Below, piece by piece: positions 52,392 to 61,651 of a stretch of DNA of 64,000 bases. The notes beneath the pieces were generated by a model. The model searched no databases. It was not told where the DNA came from and saw nothing but the letters and a program-made list of their open reading frames with translations. This DNA comes from Saccharopolyspora hordei. GTDB lineage: Bacteria > Actinomycetota > Actinomycetes > Mycobacteriales > Pseudonocardiaceae. A program made the translations under genes and the position numbers. The stretch spans positions 434,001 through 498,000 of the forward strand of contig NZ_JACCFJ010000001.1 in assembly GCF_013410345.1 (NCBI RefSeq). Reading direction: 5' to 3'. Every line of letters begins with the position of its first letter. Position 1 is the first letter of the stretch.

Positions 52392-53315
52392 GTGCATGCC
52401 CGGGACCGTTCGCTGGCCTTGTTCGTCGCCGTGCTGTGGGGCGCCAACTTCATCGCCCTCGACGTCGGGCTCGGGCACTTCCCCCCGCTCTTCTTCGCCG
52501 GGCTGCGGTTCGCCGTGCTGCTGCCGCTGCTGCTGTTCGTGCCGCGACCGCGGGTCCCGTGGACGTGGCTGGTCGGCTACGGGCTGTTCTTCGGCGCCCT
52601 GCAGTTCGCGTTCCTGTTCGTGGCGATGCGCATCGGCATGCCGACCGGACTGGCGTCGCTGGTGCAGCAGGCGTCCGCGCCGTTCACCGTGGCGCTCGCG
52701 GCGCTGCTGCTGCGGGAGCGGATCTCGCCGCTGCAGGTCGTGGGCATCCTCACCGCCGTGGCCGGCATGGTGCTCATCGGCTGGCACCGCGCGCAGAACG
52801 CCGCCCTGCTGCCGGTGCTGGTGACCGTCTGCGGCGCGCTGTCCTGGGCGGTGGGCAACCTGTGCGCGCGGAAGGCCAACGCGCCGAACCCGCTGCACCT
52901 GACGCTGTGGATCGCCGTCGTCCCGCCGCTGCCGATGTTCGCGCTGTCGGCGCTCTTCGAAGGCCCCACCGCGGGTTGGGAGGCGCTGGCGAGCGTCGCC
53001 GAGTCCCCCACCGGCTGGTCCGCGCTCGGCGGCCTCGCCTACACCTCGCTGCTCGCGACGATCGTGGGCTCCGGGCTGTGGACGACGTTGCTGGGCCGCT
53101 ACCCGGCGAGCCGGGTGGCACCGTTCTCGCTGCTGGTGCCGGTCGTCGGGTTCACGCTGGCGTGGCTGGTGCTGGGCGAGCGCCCGCACCCGGTGGAGCT
53201 CGCGGCGGGCGCCGTGGTGGTCACCGGGGTGTTCCTCGGCAGCCTGCAGCGCTCCCGGCGACCCGCCCCGGTCCCCGCGGGAGCGCCGGGTGCCCCGGGG
53301 CCGGTTCCCCGCTGA
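52392..53315 (+). CDS. EamA/DMT-family transporter
   Basis: 307 aa from GTG 52392; a GTG at 52383 is also in frame, and GGAGG at 52385 favours neither clearly. Ten hydrophobic helices form two EamA repeats (SLALFVAVLWGANFIALDVGL and VLVTVCGALSWAVGNLCARKAN open them). LLLRERISPLQVVGILTAVAGMVLIG and WLVLGERPHPVELAAGAVVVTG are the conserved repeat ends. It is probably a metabolite or amino-acid exporter, under the divergent LysR regulator. Confidence 0.88.
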   Translation: MHARDRSLALFVAVLWGANFIALDVGLGHFPPLFFAGLRFAVLLPLLLFVPRPRVPWTWLVGYGLFFGALQFAFLFVAMRIGMPTGLASLVQQASAPFTVALAALLLRERISPLQVVGILTAVAGMVLIGWHRAQNAALLPVLVTVCGALSWAVGNLCARKANAPNPLHLTLWIAVVPPLPMFALSALFEGPTAGWEALASVAESPTGWSALGGLAYTSLLATIVGSGLWTTLLGRYPASRVAPFSLLVPVVGFTLAWLVLGERPHPVELAAGAVVVTGVFLGSLQRSRRPAPVPAGAPGAPGPVPR

Positions 53316-53572
53316 GCGTGCCGGGGAGGCGGGCGCTGGGCTCGGCACCCGCGAGTCCGCCGGGCAGGCATCGCCCACGTCGTCACGGCCTCCTTCGGCG
53401 GCGTGGGCGGCCGCGCCGTGATCGGCCCGACCACGATCGACGTCCGGCGCCCGCACGCGGCGGTCGCCCTTCCCCGCCGCCGGAGCGGGTGTCGGTGATG
53501 TCGTCGACGAGCCAGGCGGCCACCGGCGGACTCCCGCTCACCGCGGCGTCCGGCCCGCTGGGTCGGCCTCCG

Positions 53573-53755
53573 TCAGGACCGGCGGCTCCCGATCCGCTCG
53601 AAGTCCGGGTTGCAGACGTGGACGCCGTTGCCCTCCGGGCACTCGTAGGCCACCAGGGTGCGGCCCGACTCGGCGACCAGCCGCTCGGCCGTCGCCGCCG
53701 CGAGGATCGCCCGCTGGTCGCACGCGCTGCACCGCTGGGCGCTGCTGTACCTCAC
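53573..53755 (-). CDS. small zinc-ribbon-like protein
   Basis: 60 aa from GTG 53755 (GGAGG six bases upstream). CSACDQR near residue 10 and later cysteines in AYECPEGNGVHVCNP form a possible four-cysteine zinc site. Similar small proteins with CxxC-x(n)-YxCPxGxxxH are common in actinomycetes and have no assigned function. The 257 bp to its left (53316-53572) show no gene. Confidence 0.65.
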   Translation of the reverse strand: MRYSSAQRCSACDQRAILAAATAERLVAESGRTLVAYECPEGNGVHVCNPDFERIGSRRS

Positions 53756-53831
53756 TCGCCACCTCCGTTCACGCCTGCGGTCCACTGGGACGACGCCGGG
53801 TGGTGCCGGGTTCCCGCGGGCTGCGGGGGCC

Positions 53832-54938
53832 TCATCCGGCCGAGGTGAGGTCCCGGTCGCCGAAGTCCGTCGGGTCGACCGCCTGCGCGACCACCTCGTG
53901 CGGCTGGATGCGGCCGTCGCGGATCTCCTCGGCGTAGTGGCAGGCCACCCGGTGCCCGGGCTTGAGCTCGCGCAGCGCGGGACGCTCGGTGTCGCAGCGG
54001 CTCGGCTGCCGCCACGGGCAGCGGGTGTGGAAGCGGCAGCCCGACGGCGGGTCGGCCGGGGACGGCAGGTCGCCGGAGAGCAGGATCTGCTCGCGGGTGT
54101 CCTCCACCACCGGGTCCGGCACCGGGACCGCGGACAGCAGCGCCTTCGAGTACGGGTGCAGCGGCTCCGCGTAGAGGTCGTCCGATGTGGACTCCTCCAC
54201 GATGCCGCCGAGGTACATCACGCCGACCCGGTCCGCGATGTGCCGCACCACCGCGAGGTCGTGCGCGATCACCAGGTAGGTCAGGCCGAACTCCTCCTGC
54301 AGGTCCTCCAGCAGGTTCAGCACCTGCGCCTGCACCGAGACGTCCAGCGCCGACACCGGCTCGTCGGCCACAACCAGCTCCGGGCCCACCGACAGCGCGC
54401 GGGCGATGCCGATGCGCTGCCGCTGGCCGCCGGAGAACTCGTGCGGGTACTTGCGCAGCGACGTCGAGGGCAGGCCCACCGCCGAGAGCAGCTCGCGCAG
54501 CTTCCTGTCGGTGGCCGCGGGGTCGGTGGCCAGGCCGTGCGCGCGCATGCCCTCGACCAGCAGCGACTGCACCGACTGCCGGGGGTCGAGGGAGGACAGC
54601 GGGTCCTGGAAGACCATCTGCATCCGGCGGCGCATCCGGCGCAGCGGCTCGCCCTTCATGCCGGACAGGTCGACGCCGTCGAACACCACCCGGCCGGCGG
54701 TCGGCTTCTCCAGCCGCAGCACCGCGCGGCCCAGCGTGGACTTGCCGCAGCCGGACTCCCCGACCAGGCCGTAGGTCTCGCCGCGTTCGATGCGCAGCGA
54801 CACCCCGTCCACCGCGTAGACGTGGCCGACGGTGCGGTCCAGCACCACGCCGCGCTTGATCGGGAAGTGCACCGCGACGTCCTCGACGTCGACCAGCACG
54901 TTCCCGTCGGTCTCCGGCTTCTCCGGCGCTGCCGTCAT
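53832..54938 (-). CDS. peptide ABC transporter ATPase (DppF/OppF type)
   Basis: 368 aa. Walker [10 protein letters not shown] (about 61-69), [12 protein letters not shown], signature [15 protein letters not shown], Walker [13 protein letters not shown] and the HD switch are intact. The C-terminal oligo_HPY extension carries cysteines ([33 protein letters not shown]), characteristic of peptide importers. Last gene of the importer operon, separated from the DppD-type gene by a repeat-filled spacer. Confidence 0.93.
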   Translation of the reverse strand: MTAAPEKPETDGNVLVDVEDVAVHFPIKRGVVLDRTVGHVYAVDGVSLRIERGETYGLVGESGCGKSTLGRAVLRLEKPTAGRVVFDGVDLSGMKGEPLRRMRRRMQMVFQDPLSSLDPRQSVQSLLVEGMRAHGLATDPAATDRKLRELLSAVGLPSTSLRKYPHEFSGGQRQRIGIARALSVGPELVVADEPVSALDVSVQAQVLNLLEDLQEEFGLTYLVIAHDLAVVRHIADRVGVMYLGGIVEESTSDDLYAEPLHPYSKALLSAVPVPDPVVEDTREQILLSGDLPSPADPPSGCRFHTRCPWRQPSRCDTERPALRELKPGHRVACHYAEEIRDGRIQPHEVVAQAVDPTDFGDRDLTSAG

Positions 54939-55359
54939 GACGCCTCCGTGGTGTTCGACCGAACTCCGCCCGCGGGCTCGGGGGAGGTCGGTGACCCCAC
55001 CGGAGCCGCAGCGGCTCGTCCCCGGACACCGGTCCGAGACCGGCGCCCCGCGCGTTCCCTTGACGTTGGACGTGAGCTCCCCACGGGAGCCGCGGAGAGT
55101 CCCCCGCAGCCACCCACCCGGGACCGGGAGTCCGCAACTCCCGTGGGGACCGGACCCGCGATCCCCGTTGCAGTCGCGAGGAGTCCACAGGGGACACCCG
55201 ACCTGGACGAGCGGTCCGCAACTCCCGCGGGGATCGAAACCCCAGAACCCGTCGAAGACGTCGGACGTCCACAGAGGACACCCGACCGGGGTCCGTGCTC
55301 CGTGAGGTCCACTGACGTTGGACGTGCGATGTCCACCGGGGCTGCGGGAGGACGCGGGG
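54939..55359. repeat. 84-bp degenerate tandem repeat between the two ATPase genes
   Basis: Related segments recur at a period of 84: TGACGTTGGACGTG at 55061 and 55313 (three periods apart), GTCCGCAACTCCCG at 55130 and 55214, GTCCACAG-RGGACACCCGACC at 55183 and 55267. About four diverged copies fill the spacer. One minus-strand frame stays open and reads as 28-residue repeats ([20 protein letters not shown] and similar), but it lacks a start signal. I treat it as non-coding. Confidence 0.7.
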
Positions 55360-56355
55360 TCACGGGGCCTCCACCGGGGTGCGGGCCTCGCGGACCGGGT
55401 TGTGGCAGCGCAGCAGGCGCGCCCCCACGTCGACGCTCACGTCCGGGGTCTGCTGCTCGCACACCTCCAGCGCGTTCGGGCAGCGCGGGCAGAACGCGCA
55501 CCCCGCGTCCCACGGGATGTTGTCGCTGATCGAGCCATCGATCGGCGACAACCGCTGGCCCCGCGGCGCGTCCAGGCGCGGGATCGAGGCCAGCAGCCCC
55601 GCGGTGTACGGGTGCCGCGGCCGGGCGAACAGCTCGTGCCGCGCAGCGCGCTCCACCACCCGCCCCGCGTAGAGCACGTTCACCTCGTCGCAGAGCCCGG
55701 CCACCACGCCCAGGTCGTGCGTGATCATGATCAGCGCGGTCTCGGTCTCGGCGACCAGCTCCGCCAGCAGCCGCAGGATCTGCGCCTGGATCGTCACGTC
55801 CAGCGCGGTGGTCGGCTCGTCGGCGATGAGCAACCGCGGCTTGCACGCCAGCGCCATCGCGATCAGCGCGCGCTGCCGCATGCCGCCGGAGAGCTGGTGC
55901 GGGTACTCCTTGAGCCGGCGCCGCGGGTCCGGGATGCCCACCCGGCGCAGCAGGTCCTCGGCCTCCGGCAGCGCCTCCCTGCGCCGCAGGCCGCGGTGCC
56001 GCTCGATGACCTCCGACACCTGCAGGCCGATCGACACCACCGGGTTCAGCGAGGTCAGCGGGTCCTGGAACACCATGCTCAGGTCGCTCCCGCGGCGCTG
56101 GTCGAGCTCCCGCTTCGGCAGCGCGAGCAGGTCGGTGCCGTCGAAGCGCACCGAACCGGAGACCTCCGCGCCGCGCTCCGGCAACAAGCCCATGATCGCC
56201 AGCGAGGTGACCGACTTGCCGCACCCGGACTCGCCGACCAGGCCGACGGTGCGGCCGGGTTCGACGTCGAAGGAGATGCCGTCCACGGCGGTCACCGGCG
56301 GCTCGCCCTTGCGGGCGAAGACCACCGAGAGGTCGCGGACTTCCAGCAGTGCCAT
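55360..56355 (-). CDS. peptide ABC transporter ATPase (DppD/OppD type)
   Basis: 331 aa. Walker [22 protein letters not shown], signature [15 protein letters not shown], Walker [13 protein letters not shown] and [10 protein letters not shown]. The C-terminus has the oligo_HPY cysteines ([17 protein letters not shown]), which in relatives bind an iron-sulfur cluster. It works as a heterodimer with the DppF-type protein under the DppBC permeases. Confidence 0.93.
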   Translation of the reverse strand: MALLEVRDLSVVFARKGEPPVTAVDGISFDVEPGRTVGLVGESGCGKSVTSLAIMGLLPERGAEVSGSVRFDGTDLLALPKRELDQRRGSDLSMVFQDPLTSLNPVVSIGLQVSEVIERHRGLRRREALPEAEDLLRRVGIPDPRRRLKEYPHQLSGGMRQRALIAMALACKPRLLIADEPTTALDVTIQAQILRLLAELVAETETALIMITHDLGVVAGLCDEVNVLYAGRVVERAARHELFARPRHPYTAGLLASIPRLDAPRGQRLSPIDGSISDNIPWDAGCAFCPRCPNALEVCEQQTPDVSVDVGARLLRCHNPVREARTPVEAP

Positions 56356-56367
56356 GTGTTCCCTCCG

Positions 56368-57300
56368 TCAACGCCGGCGCTTCGGGTCCAGCGCGTCCCG
56401 GAGGGACTCGCCGACCAGGGTGAAGCCGAGGGCGACCAGGATGATGCAGCTCGCCGGCCAGAACGCCAGCTGCGGGTGGGAGTCGATGATGTTCTGCGCG
56501 CCGCCGAGCATCTGCCCCCACTCCGGGATCGAGTCGTCGGCCGCGCCGAGGCCGAGGAACGACAGCGCCGCCGCGTCGATGATCGCCACCGCCAGCACCA
56601 GGGTGGCCTGCACGATCACCGGGCCGAGCGCGTTCGGCAGCATGTGCCGGAACACGATCGAGCTCTCCTTCACGCCCAGCGCCCGCGCCGCGAGCACGTG
56701 GTCGCTGGAGCGCTGCGCGAGCATCGTGCCGCGCAGCAGCCGCCCGAAGATCGGCACCTGCACGATCGCCACCGCCAGGATCACCGTGAACTGGGTCTGC
56801 TGCGCGAACAGCGCGCCGATGGACACCGCCAGCAGCAGCGACGGCACCGACAGCATCACGTCCACCACGCGCATGACCAACGCGTCCACCCAGCCGCCGA
56901 ACGCGCCGGCCAGGACGCCCAGCACCAGCCCGCCACCGAGCCCGATCACCGTGGCCAGCACGGCGACCAGCAGCGTCTGCTGGGACCCCAGCAGCAGCCG
57001 GGAGAACAGGTCGCGGCCGTACTGGTCACCGCCGAGCGGGAAGCCCTCCTGCGGCGGCGGGATCGTGTTGTCCGCGCGCGACACCTGGTCCACCAGCAGC
57101 CGGAGCGCCGGGTCGTGCGGGGCCAGCAGCGGTGACAGCAGCGCCACCAGCACGAACACCGCGATGATCACCGCCCCGACGATGAACACCGGGTTGCGCT
57201 TGAGCCGCCGCCACGCCGACGCGGCCAGGCTCACCCCGGCGTCCGTCGACGCTTCGGCCAGCGCGTCGATGCGTTCCTTGCGCTGCGTCTTCAGAGCCAT
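56368..57300 (-). CDS. peptide ABC transporter permease (DppC type)
   Basis: 310 aa. N-terminal cytosolic stretch, then a helix (FIVGAVIIAVFVLVALLSPLLA) and five more helices. The EAA loop (AARALGVKESSIVFRHMLPNALGPVIVQ, about 205-232) contacts the ATPases. FLGLGAADDSIPEWGQMLGGAQ is the DppC/NikC-type segment near the end. Twelve-base gap to DppD. Confidence 0.93.
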   Translation of the reverse strand: MALKTQRKERIDALAEASTDAGVSLAASAWRRLKRNPVFIVGAVIIAVFVLVALLSPLLAPHDPALRLLVDQVSRADNTIPPPQEGFPLGGDQYGRDLFSRLLLGSQQTLLVAVLATVIGLGGGLVLGVLAGAFGGWVDALVMRVVDVMLSVPSLLLAVSIGALFAQQTQFTVILAVAIVQVPIFGRLLRGTMLAQRSSDHVLAARALGVKESSIVFRHMLPNALGPVIVQATLVLAVAIIDAAALSFLGLGAADDSIPEWGQMLGGAQNIIDSHPQLAFWPASCIILVALGFTLVGESLRDALDPKRRR

Positions 57301-57304
57301 GACC

Positions 57305-58315
57305 TCACCGTGTCCGCAGTCGTGGGTCGATCAACGCGTACGAGAGGTCGACCAGCAGGTTGACCAGCACGTACACCATCGCCGAAGCCAGGATCACCAC
57401 TTGCAGCACCGGGAAGTCCTTGCGCTCGAACCCGAGCGCGACCGCCTGCCCGATGCCGGCGATGTTGAACACCCGCTCGGTGAGCACCGCCCCGGCCAGC
57501 AGCGCACCGGTCTGCAGGCCGATCGTGGTGACCACCGGCAGCATCGCGTTGTGCAGGATGTGCCTGCGGCGGATGACCATCGAGGTCAGGCCCTTCGCCC
57601 GCGCGGTGCGCACGTAGTCCTCGTCCATCACGTCCAGCACCGCCGCCCGGGTGATCCGGAAGATCACCGCGAACGGGATGGTGGACAGCGCGATGGCCGG
57701 GAGGACGAGGTGCACGAAGGAGTTCCACGCGGCGTCCCACTCGCGGGTCATCAACCCGTCGAGGATGTAGAAGCCGGTGATCCGCGTGGCGTCCAGCCCC
57801 GCGTCCTGCCGGCCGGACGCGGGCAGCACGCCCAGCTGCACGGCGAAGACGAACTTCAGCAGGAACGCCAGGAAGAACACCGGCACCGCGACGCCCACCA
57901 GCGACCACGTGATGCTCAGGTTGTCCAGCCAGCTGCCGCGCTTGCGGGCGGCCAGGTAGCCCAGCGGGATGCCGACCGCGACCGCCAGCAGCAGCGCGAG
58001 GACCGACAGCTCCAGCGTCGCCGGGAAGCGGGTCAGGAACACCTCGAGCGCGGGCGTGCCGCGCTGGACCCCGGTCGAGACACCGAAGTCGCCGGTGACG
58101 GCGCGTTCGAGGAAGCGCCAGTACTGCACGAAGATCGGTTGGTCGAGGCCGAGGTCGGCTTCGAGCTGGGCCCGCGCCTCCGGCGTGGCGCGGTCTCCCA
58201 GCAGCGCCGACACCGGTCCGCCGGGCAACGACCGCAGCCAGGCGAACAGCAGCAGCGACAGGACGAAGACGACCAGCACCATCTGCGCCAGTCGCCGGAC
58301 GGTGTAGCGGAGCAC
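57305..58315 (-). CDS. peptide ABC transporter permease (DppB type)
   Basis: 336 aa, GTG start. First helix MLRYTVRRLAQMVLVVFVLSLLLF and the LPGGPVSALLGDRATPEARAQLEADLGLDQP insert, hallmarks of DppB. The EAA loop is VRTARAKGLTSMVIRRRHILHNAMLP (about 235-260). It pairs with DppC to form the channel; four bases separate it from DppC. Confidence 0.93.
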   Translation of the reverse strand: MLRYTVRRLAQMVLVVFVLSLLLFAWLRSLPGGPVSALLGDRATPEARAQLEADLGLDQPIFVQYWRFLERAVTGDFGVSTGVQRGTPALEVFLTRFPATLELSVLALLLAVAVGIPLGYLAARKRGSWLDNLSITWSLVGVAVPVFFLAFLLKFVFAVQLGVLPASGRQDAGLDATRITGFYILDGLMTREWDAAWNSFVHLVLPAIALSTIPFAVIFRITRAAVLDVMDEDYVRTARAKGLTSMVIRRRHILHNAMLPVVTTIGLQTGALLAGAVLTERVFNIAGIGQAVALGFERKDFPVLQVVILASAMVYVLVNLLVDLSYALIDPRLRTR

Positions 58316-58409
58316 GCGAACCCCCGTTGCTCAGATCGGCAGCGAACGTGGTTCCGCGCGGAAGCCGGCGACCCCGGTGCGGGACGCCGGTTCCGCGCGG
58401 ACCATCAGC

Positions 58410-60101
58410 TCACTGACCCGAGACGCTCACCGAAGCGAACCCTTCGGCCGTCAGGGGCGAGGTCTGCAGACCCTCCACTTCGGAACTGGTGACGATCGCC
58501 GGCGGCGAGTGCGACAGCGGGATGGCCGGCAGGTACTCGGACATCAGCTTGCGGTTGATGTCCTGGTACATCTGGTTCCGCTTGGCCTCGTCCGGCTCGC
58601 TGTCCGCCGCCTTCAGCTGGTCGGCCAGCTCCTGGCCCCACGGGGACGCCCCGGTGAAGAACCGGTTGTCGGTGGAGCCGAAGAAGGTCCCGATGAAGTT
58701 GTCCGGCGTGTTGTAGTCACCGGTCCAGCCGAGCAGGAACAGGTCGGCCCGGGCGTTGTCGACGTCGTCGATGTAGCCGCCGTTCCACGGCTTGCTGACC
58801 GGGTTCACGGTGATGCCGACCTCGCGCAGGTCCTCGGCCAGGGCGTTGTAGATGCCCTGCGGGTCCGGCATGTAGGGCCGGGTGACCTCGGTCGGCCAGT
58901 AGAAGGTCACCGTCAGGTCCGGCACGCCCGCCTCGGCGAGCAGCTGCCGGGCCTTGGCCGGGTCGTGCGGGTACTGCTGCACGTCCGGCGCGTAGCCGTC
59001 CACGGTGTCCGGGTAGAACTGGGTGGCGACCGAGGCGCCCTCCGGGAGGTTGGCCTTGACCAGGGTCTCCCGGTCGAGCGCGTAGGCCAGCGCCTGGCGC
59101 ACCCGCAGGTCCCGCAGCGCCGGGTTGTTCTTCTGCGTGATGCCCAGGTACATGATGTTGAACGGGTCGCGGACCTGGACGTTGTGCCCGGCGTCGCGCA
59201 GGGCCTTGAGGTCCGCGGCGTTCGGGAAGTCGTAGCCGTCGATGGCGCCGGACTCCAGCTCCTGCTTGCGCACCGTCTCGTCCGGGATGATCCGGAAGAT
59301 CAGCTCCTTGACCTTGGCCTTCTCACCCCAGTACTCCTCGTTGCGCTCCAGCTTGATGGTGCCGTTGCCCTCGTCGTAGGAGACGAACTTGAACGGCCCG
59401 GTGCCCGTCGGGTGGGAGCGGGAGTACTCCGGGTAGATGAAGCTGTCGCCCTGGGCCTGCACGTTGTTGGCCTGGTACTTCTCCATCGCCGTCGGCGACT
59501 GCATGCTGAACGACGGCAGCCCCAGGATGTCCGGGAACTTCGAGCTGGCCCGGGTCAGGTGCAGCACCGCGGTCGTCGGGTCGGGCGCCTCGCAGGACTC
59601 GTACAGCGACGGGTTCTTCCCGTCGGAGAAGCCGCCGAAGTTCTCGATCCAGTAGTAGGACAGCGCGTAGTTCTGCCCGGCACCGGTCTGCTCGTACATG
59701 CGCTGGAAGTTCTTGCACACGGCCTCGGCGTTGAAGTCGGTGCCGTCGTGGAACTTCACCCCGGTGCGCAGCTTGAACGTCCACGTCTTGCCGTCCGGGC
59801 TGTGCTCCCAGGACTCCGCGAGCTCCGGCTGGACGTCGGCAGAGCCCGGCTTGAACCCGACCAACCCCTCGGTGATCTGGCGGGTGACCCGGAAGGTCTC
59901 GCCGTCGGAGGCGTAGAACGGGTCGAAGCCGTCCGGTGCGCCGGCCGCGCCGAAGGTGAACGTGCCGCCTTCACCGCCGCCCGCACCGCGCTGCGACTCC
60001 GCGCACGCGGCCAGCGAGGCGGCTGCGACGAGGGCGACGCCGACGGTGGCGACACGGCGCCTCGTGGTCGCGCGACGCTGTCCCGATGGAGCTCTGCTCA
60101 T
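58410..60101 (-). CDS. peptide-binding lipoprotein of the ABC importer (family 5)
   Basis: 563 aa. A basic N-terminus and hydrophobic core end in the lipobox LAAC (Cys about 33), so the protein is predicted to be anchored outside the membrane. The mature part has SBP_bac_5 signatures: DPFYASDGETFRVTRQITEGLVGF, LAESWEHSPDGKTWTFKLRTGVKFHDGT and IGTFFGSTDNRF. First gene of the operon. TAGTCT (60147-60142, minus strand) is a plausible -10 with a ~33-nt leader. Probably binds oligopeptides. Confidence 0.93.
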   Translation of the reverse strand: MSRAPSGQRRATTRRRVATVGVALVAAASLAACAESQRGAGGGEGGTFTFGAAGAPDGFDPFYASDGETFRVTRQITEGLVGFKPGSADVQPELAESWEHSPDGKTWTFKLRTGVKFHDGTDFNAEAVCKNFQRMYEQTGAGQNYALSYYWIENFGGFSDGKNPSLYESCEAPDPTTAVLHLTRASSKFPDILGLPSFSMQSPTAMEKYQANNVQAQGDSFIYPEYSRSHPTGTGPFKFVSYDEGNGTIKLERNEEYWGEKAKVKELIFRIIPDETVRKQELESGAIDGYDFPNAADLKALRDAGHNVQVRDPFNIMYLGITQKNNPALRDLRVRQALAYALDRETLVKANLPEGASVATQFYPDTVDGYAPDVQQYPHDPAKARQLLAEAGVPDLTVTFYWPTEVTRPYMPDPQGIYNALAEDLREVGITVNPVSKPWNGGYIDDVDNARADLFLLGWTGDYNTPDNFIGTFFGSTDNRFFTGASPWGQELADQLKAADSEPDEAKRNQMYQDINRKLMSEYLPAIPLSHSPPAIVTSSEVEGLQTSPLTAEGFASVSVSGQ

Positions 60102-60459
60102 GGAAGTACCTCGGGTGTGTCTCAGGTCTCAGAGTTCCGTGAGACTAACTCGCATCACGCTTTCGGTGGAGTCCCCGAAGTTACGATCCGGCTACTCGCA
60201 GCCTGCCGCGGAATCGGTGCACACCGGACACGAACCCATTCGGACCAGCGACTTCGACCCCTCCGCGAGGTCTCCTCGCCCACCGGGGCATCCGGTAAAT
60301 ACGGGAAAAACTGCCACCGCCCCGACCGCGAGCCGCCGCGCCCGCGGGGCCCCCTGACCGCACGCGCGCACAGCGCCCCGGCACTCGGACGCGGCACCCG
60401 CGAGCCGGCGTTCCCAGGAGCGCCCGGCGCGCCCGCGGGACACCGCCTGGGCGCGGGCT
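60102..60459. other. spacer between recR and the peptide importer; promoter only
   Basis: Apart from the importer promoter (60142-60147) and GC-rich inverted repeats near 60420-60455 that may terminate recR, no gene or motif stands out. A short AT-richer patch (GGTAAATACGGGAAAAACTG, 60292-60311) is noted. Confidence 0.4.
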
Positions 60460-61056
60460 TCAGAGGGCGCGGCGGCCGGAGAGGGCCCGGCCGAGGGTGA
60501 GCTCGTCGGCGAACTCCAGGTCGCCGCCCATCGGCAGGCCCGAGGCGAGGCGGGTCACCGTCAGGCCCGGGAAGTCCCGCAGCAAGCGCACCAGGTACGT
60601 CGCGGTCGCCTCGCCCTCGGTGTTCGGGTCCGTCGCGATGATCACCTCGGTGATCTCGTCCGTGCCGATGCGGGCCAGCAGCTCCCGCACCCGCAGCTGG
60701 TCCGGGCCCACGCCGGACAGCGGGTCCAGCGCACCGCCGAGGACGTGGTAGCGCCCCTTGAACTCGCGGGTGCGCTCGATGGCCAGCACGTCCTTGGGTT
60801 CCTCGACGACGCACACCAGCGTCTTGTCGCGGCGGGTGTCCCGGCAGATGCGGCAGGTCGCCTCCTCCGAGACGTTGCCGCAGACGTCGCAGAACACCAC
60901 GCCTTCCTTGACCTTCTGCAGCACCTCCTGCAGCCGGGTCACGTCCGCGGGCTCGGCCGCGAGCAGGTGGAAGGCGATGCGCTGCGCGCTCTTGGGACCG
61001 ATGCCCGGCAGCCTGCCGAGCTCGTCGATCAAATCCTGTACCGGACCTTCGTACAC
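60460..61056 (-). CDS. recR: recombination mediator RecR
   Basis: 198 aa from GTG 61056 ([32 protein letters not shown]). The helix-hairpin-helix, the zinc finger ([19 protein letters not shown], four cysteines, about 60-78) and the Toprim domain ([32 protein letters not shown]) are complete. It loads RecA at gaps with RecF and RecO. Follows ybaB as in most bacteria. Confidence 0.96.
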   Translation of the reverse strand: MYEGPVQDLIDELGRLPGIGPKSAQRIAFHLLAAEPADVTRLQEVLQKVKEGVVFCDVCGNVSEEATCRICRDTRRDKTLVCVVEEPKDVLAIERTREFKGRYHVLGGALDPLSGVGPDQLRVRELLARIGTDEITEVIIATDPNTEGEATATYLVRLLRDFPGLTVTRLASGLPMGGDLEFADELTLGRALSGRRAL

Positions 61057-61141
61057 TTCTCGCTCGTTTCCAGGGCTCACGCAGTTCGCGCGGCGACTGC
61101 GGTCACTGCCGGGCGGCCGCTCCGCCCGGCACTGCGGGGAC

Positions 61142-61489
61142 TCACATGCCCGGGAGGCTCAGCCCGCCGAGCCCGCCACCACCGAGGCCGCTGGTCAGCG
61201 GGCCCATCTTCTCGGCCTGCAGCTCCTGCGCCGCGCGGTTGGCGTCGCGCACCGCCGCGACCACCAGGTCGGACAGGGTCTCGGTGTCCTCCGGGTCGAC
61301 CGCCTTCGGGTCGATCGTGAGCCCCTTGAGCTCACCGGCGCCGCTCACCGTCGCGGTGACCAGACCACCGCCGGCGCTGCCCGTGACCTCCGCCTCGGCG
61401 AGCTCCTGCTGCGCAGTCATCAGCTGCTGCTGCATCTTCTGCGCCTGTTCCATGATCTGCTGCATGTTCGGCTGGCCACCTGGCTGCAC
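61142..61489 (-). CDS. YbaB/EbfC nucleoid-associated protein
   Basis: 115 aa from GTG 61489 (AGGAGG upstream; [22 protein letters not shown]). The basic-acidic coiled N-terminal helix and the core [30 protein letters not shown] are typical. The C-terminal tail is Gly/Leu-rich. It binds DNA as a dimer and lies between dnaX and recR in many genomes; here an S9 peptidase gene is inserted between ybaB and dnaX. Confidence 0.94.
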   Translation of the reverse strand: MQPGGQPNMQQIMEQAQKMQQQLMTAQQELAEAEVTGSAGGGLVTATVSGAGELKGLTIDPKAVDPEDTETLSDLVVAAVRDANRAAQELQAEKMGPLTSGLGGGGLGGLSLPGM

Positions 61490-61651
61490 CGTGGTTCCTC
61501 CTCGTCTCGCGGGACCCGCGCCCGGTCGGGCGGCACGAGGCTCACCCCGCACGGGGTACACCACCAGCCTAGAGCCTGCCGGTGTCCGCACCGTCCCCGG
61601 AGCGGTCCTCGCCCCCTGGGCTCCGCGGGCGCCGCATGCCAGGGTGTCGGC

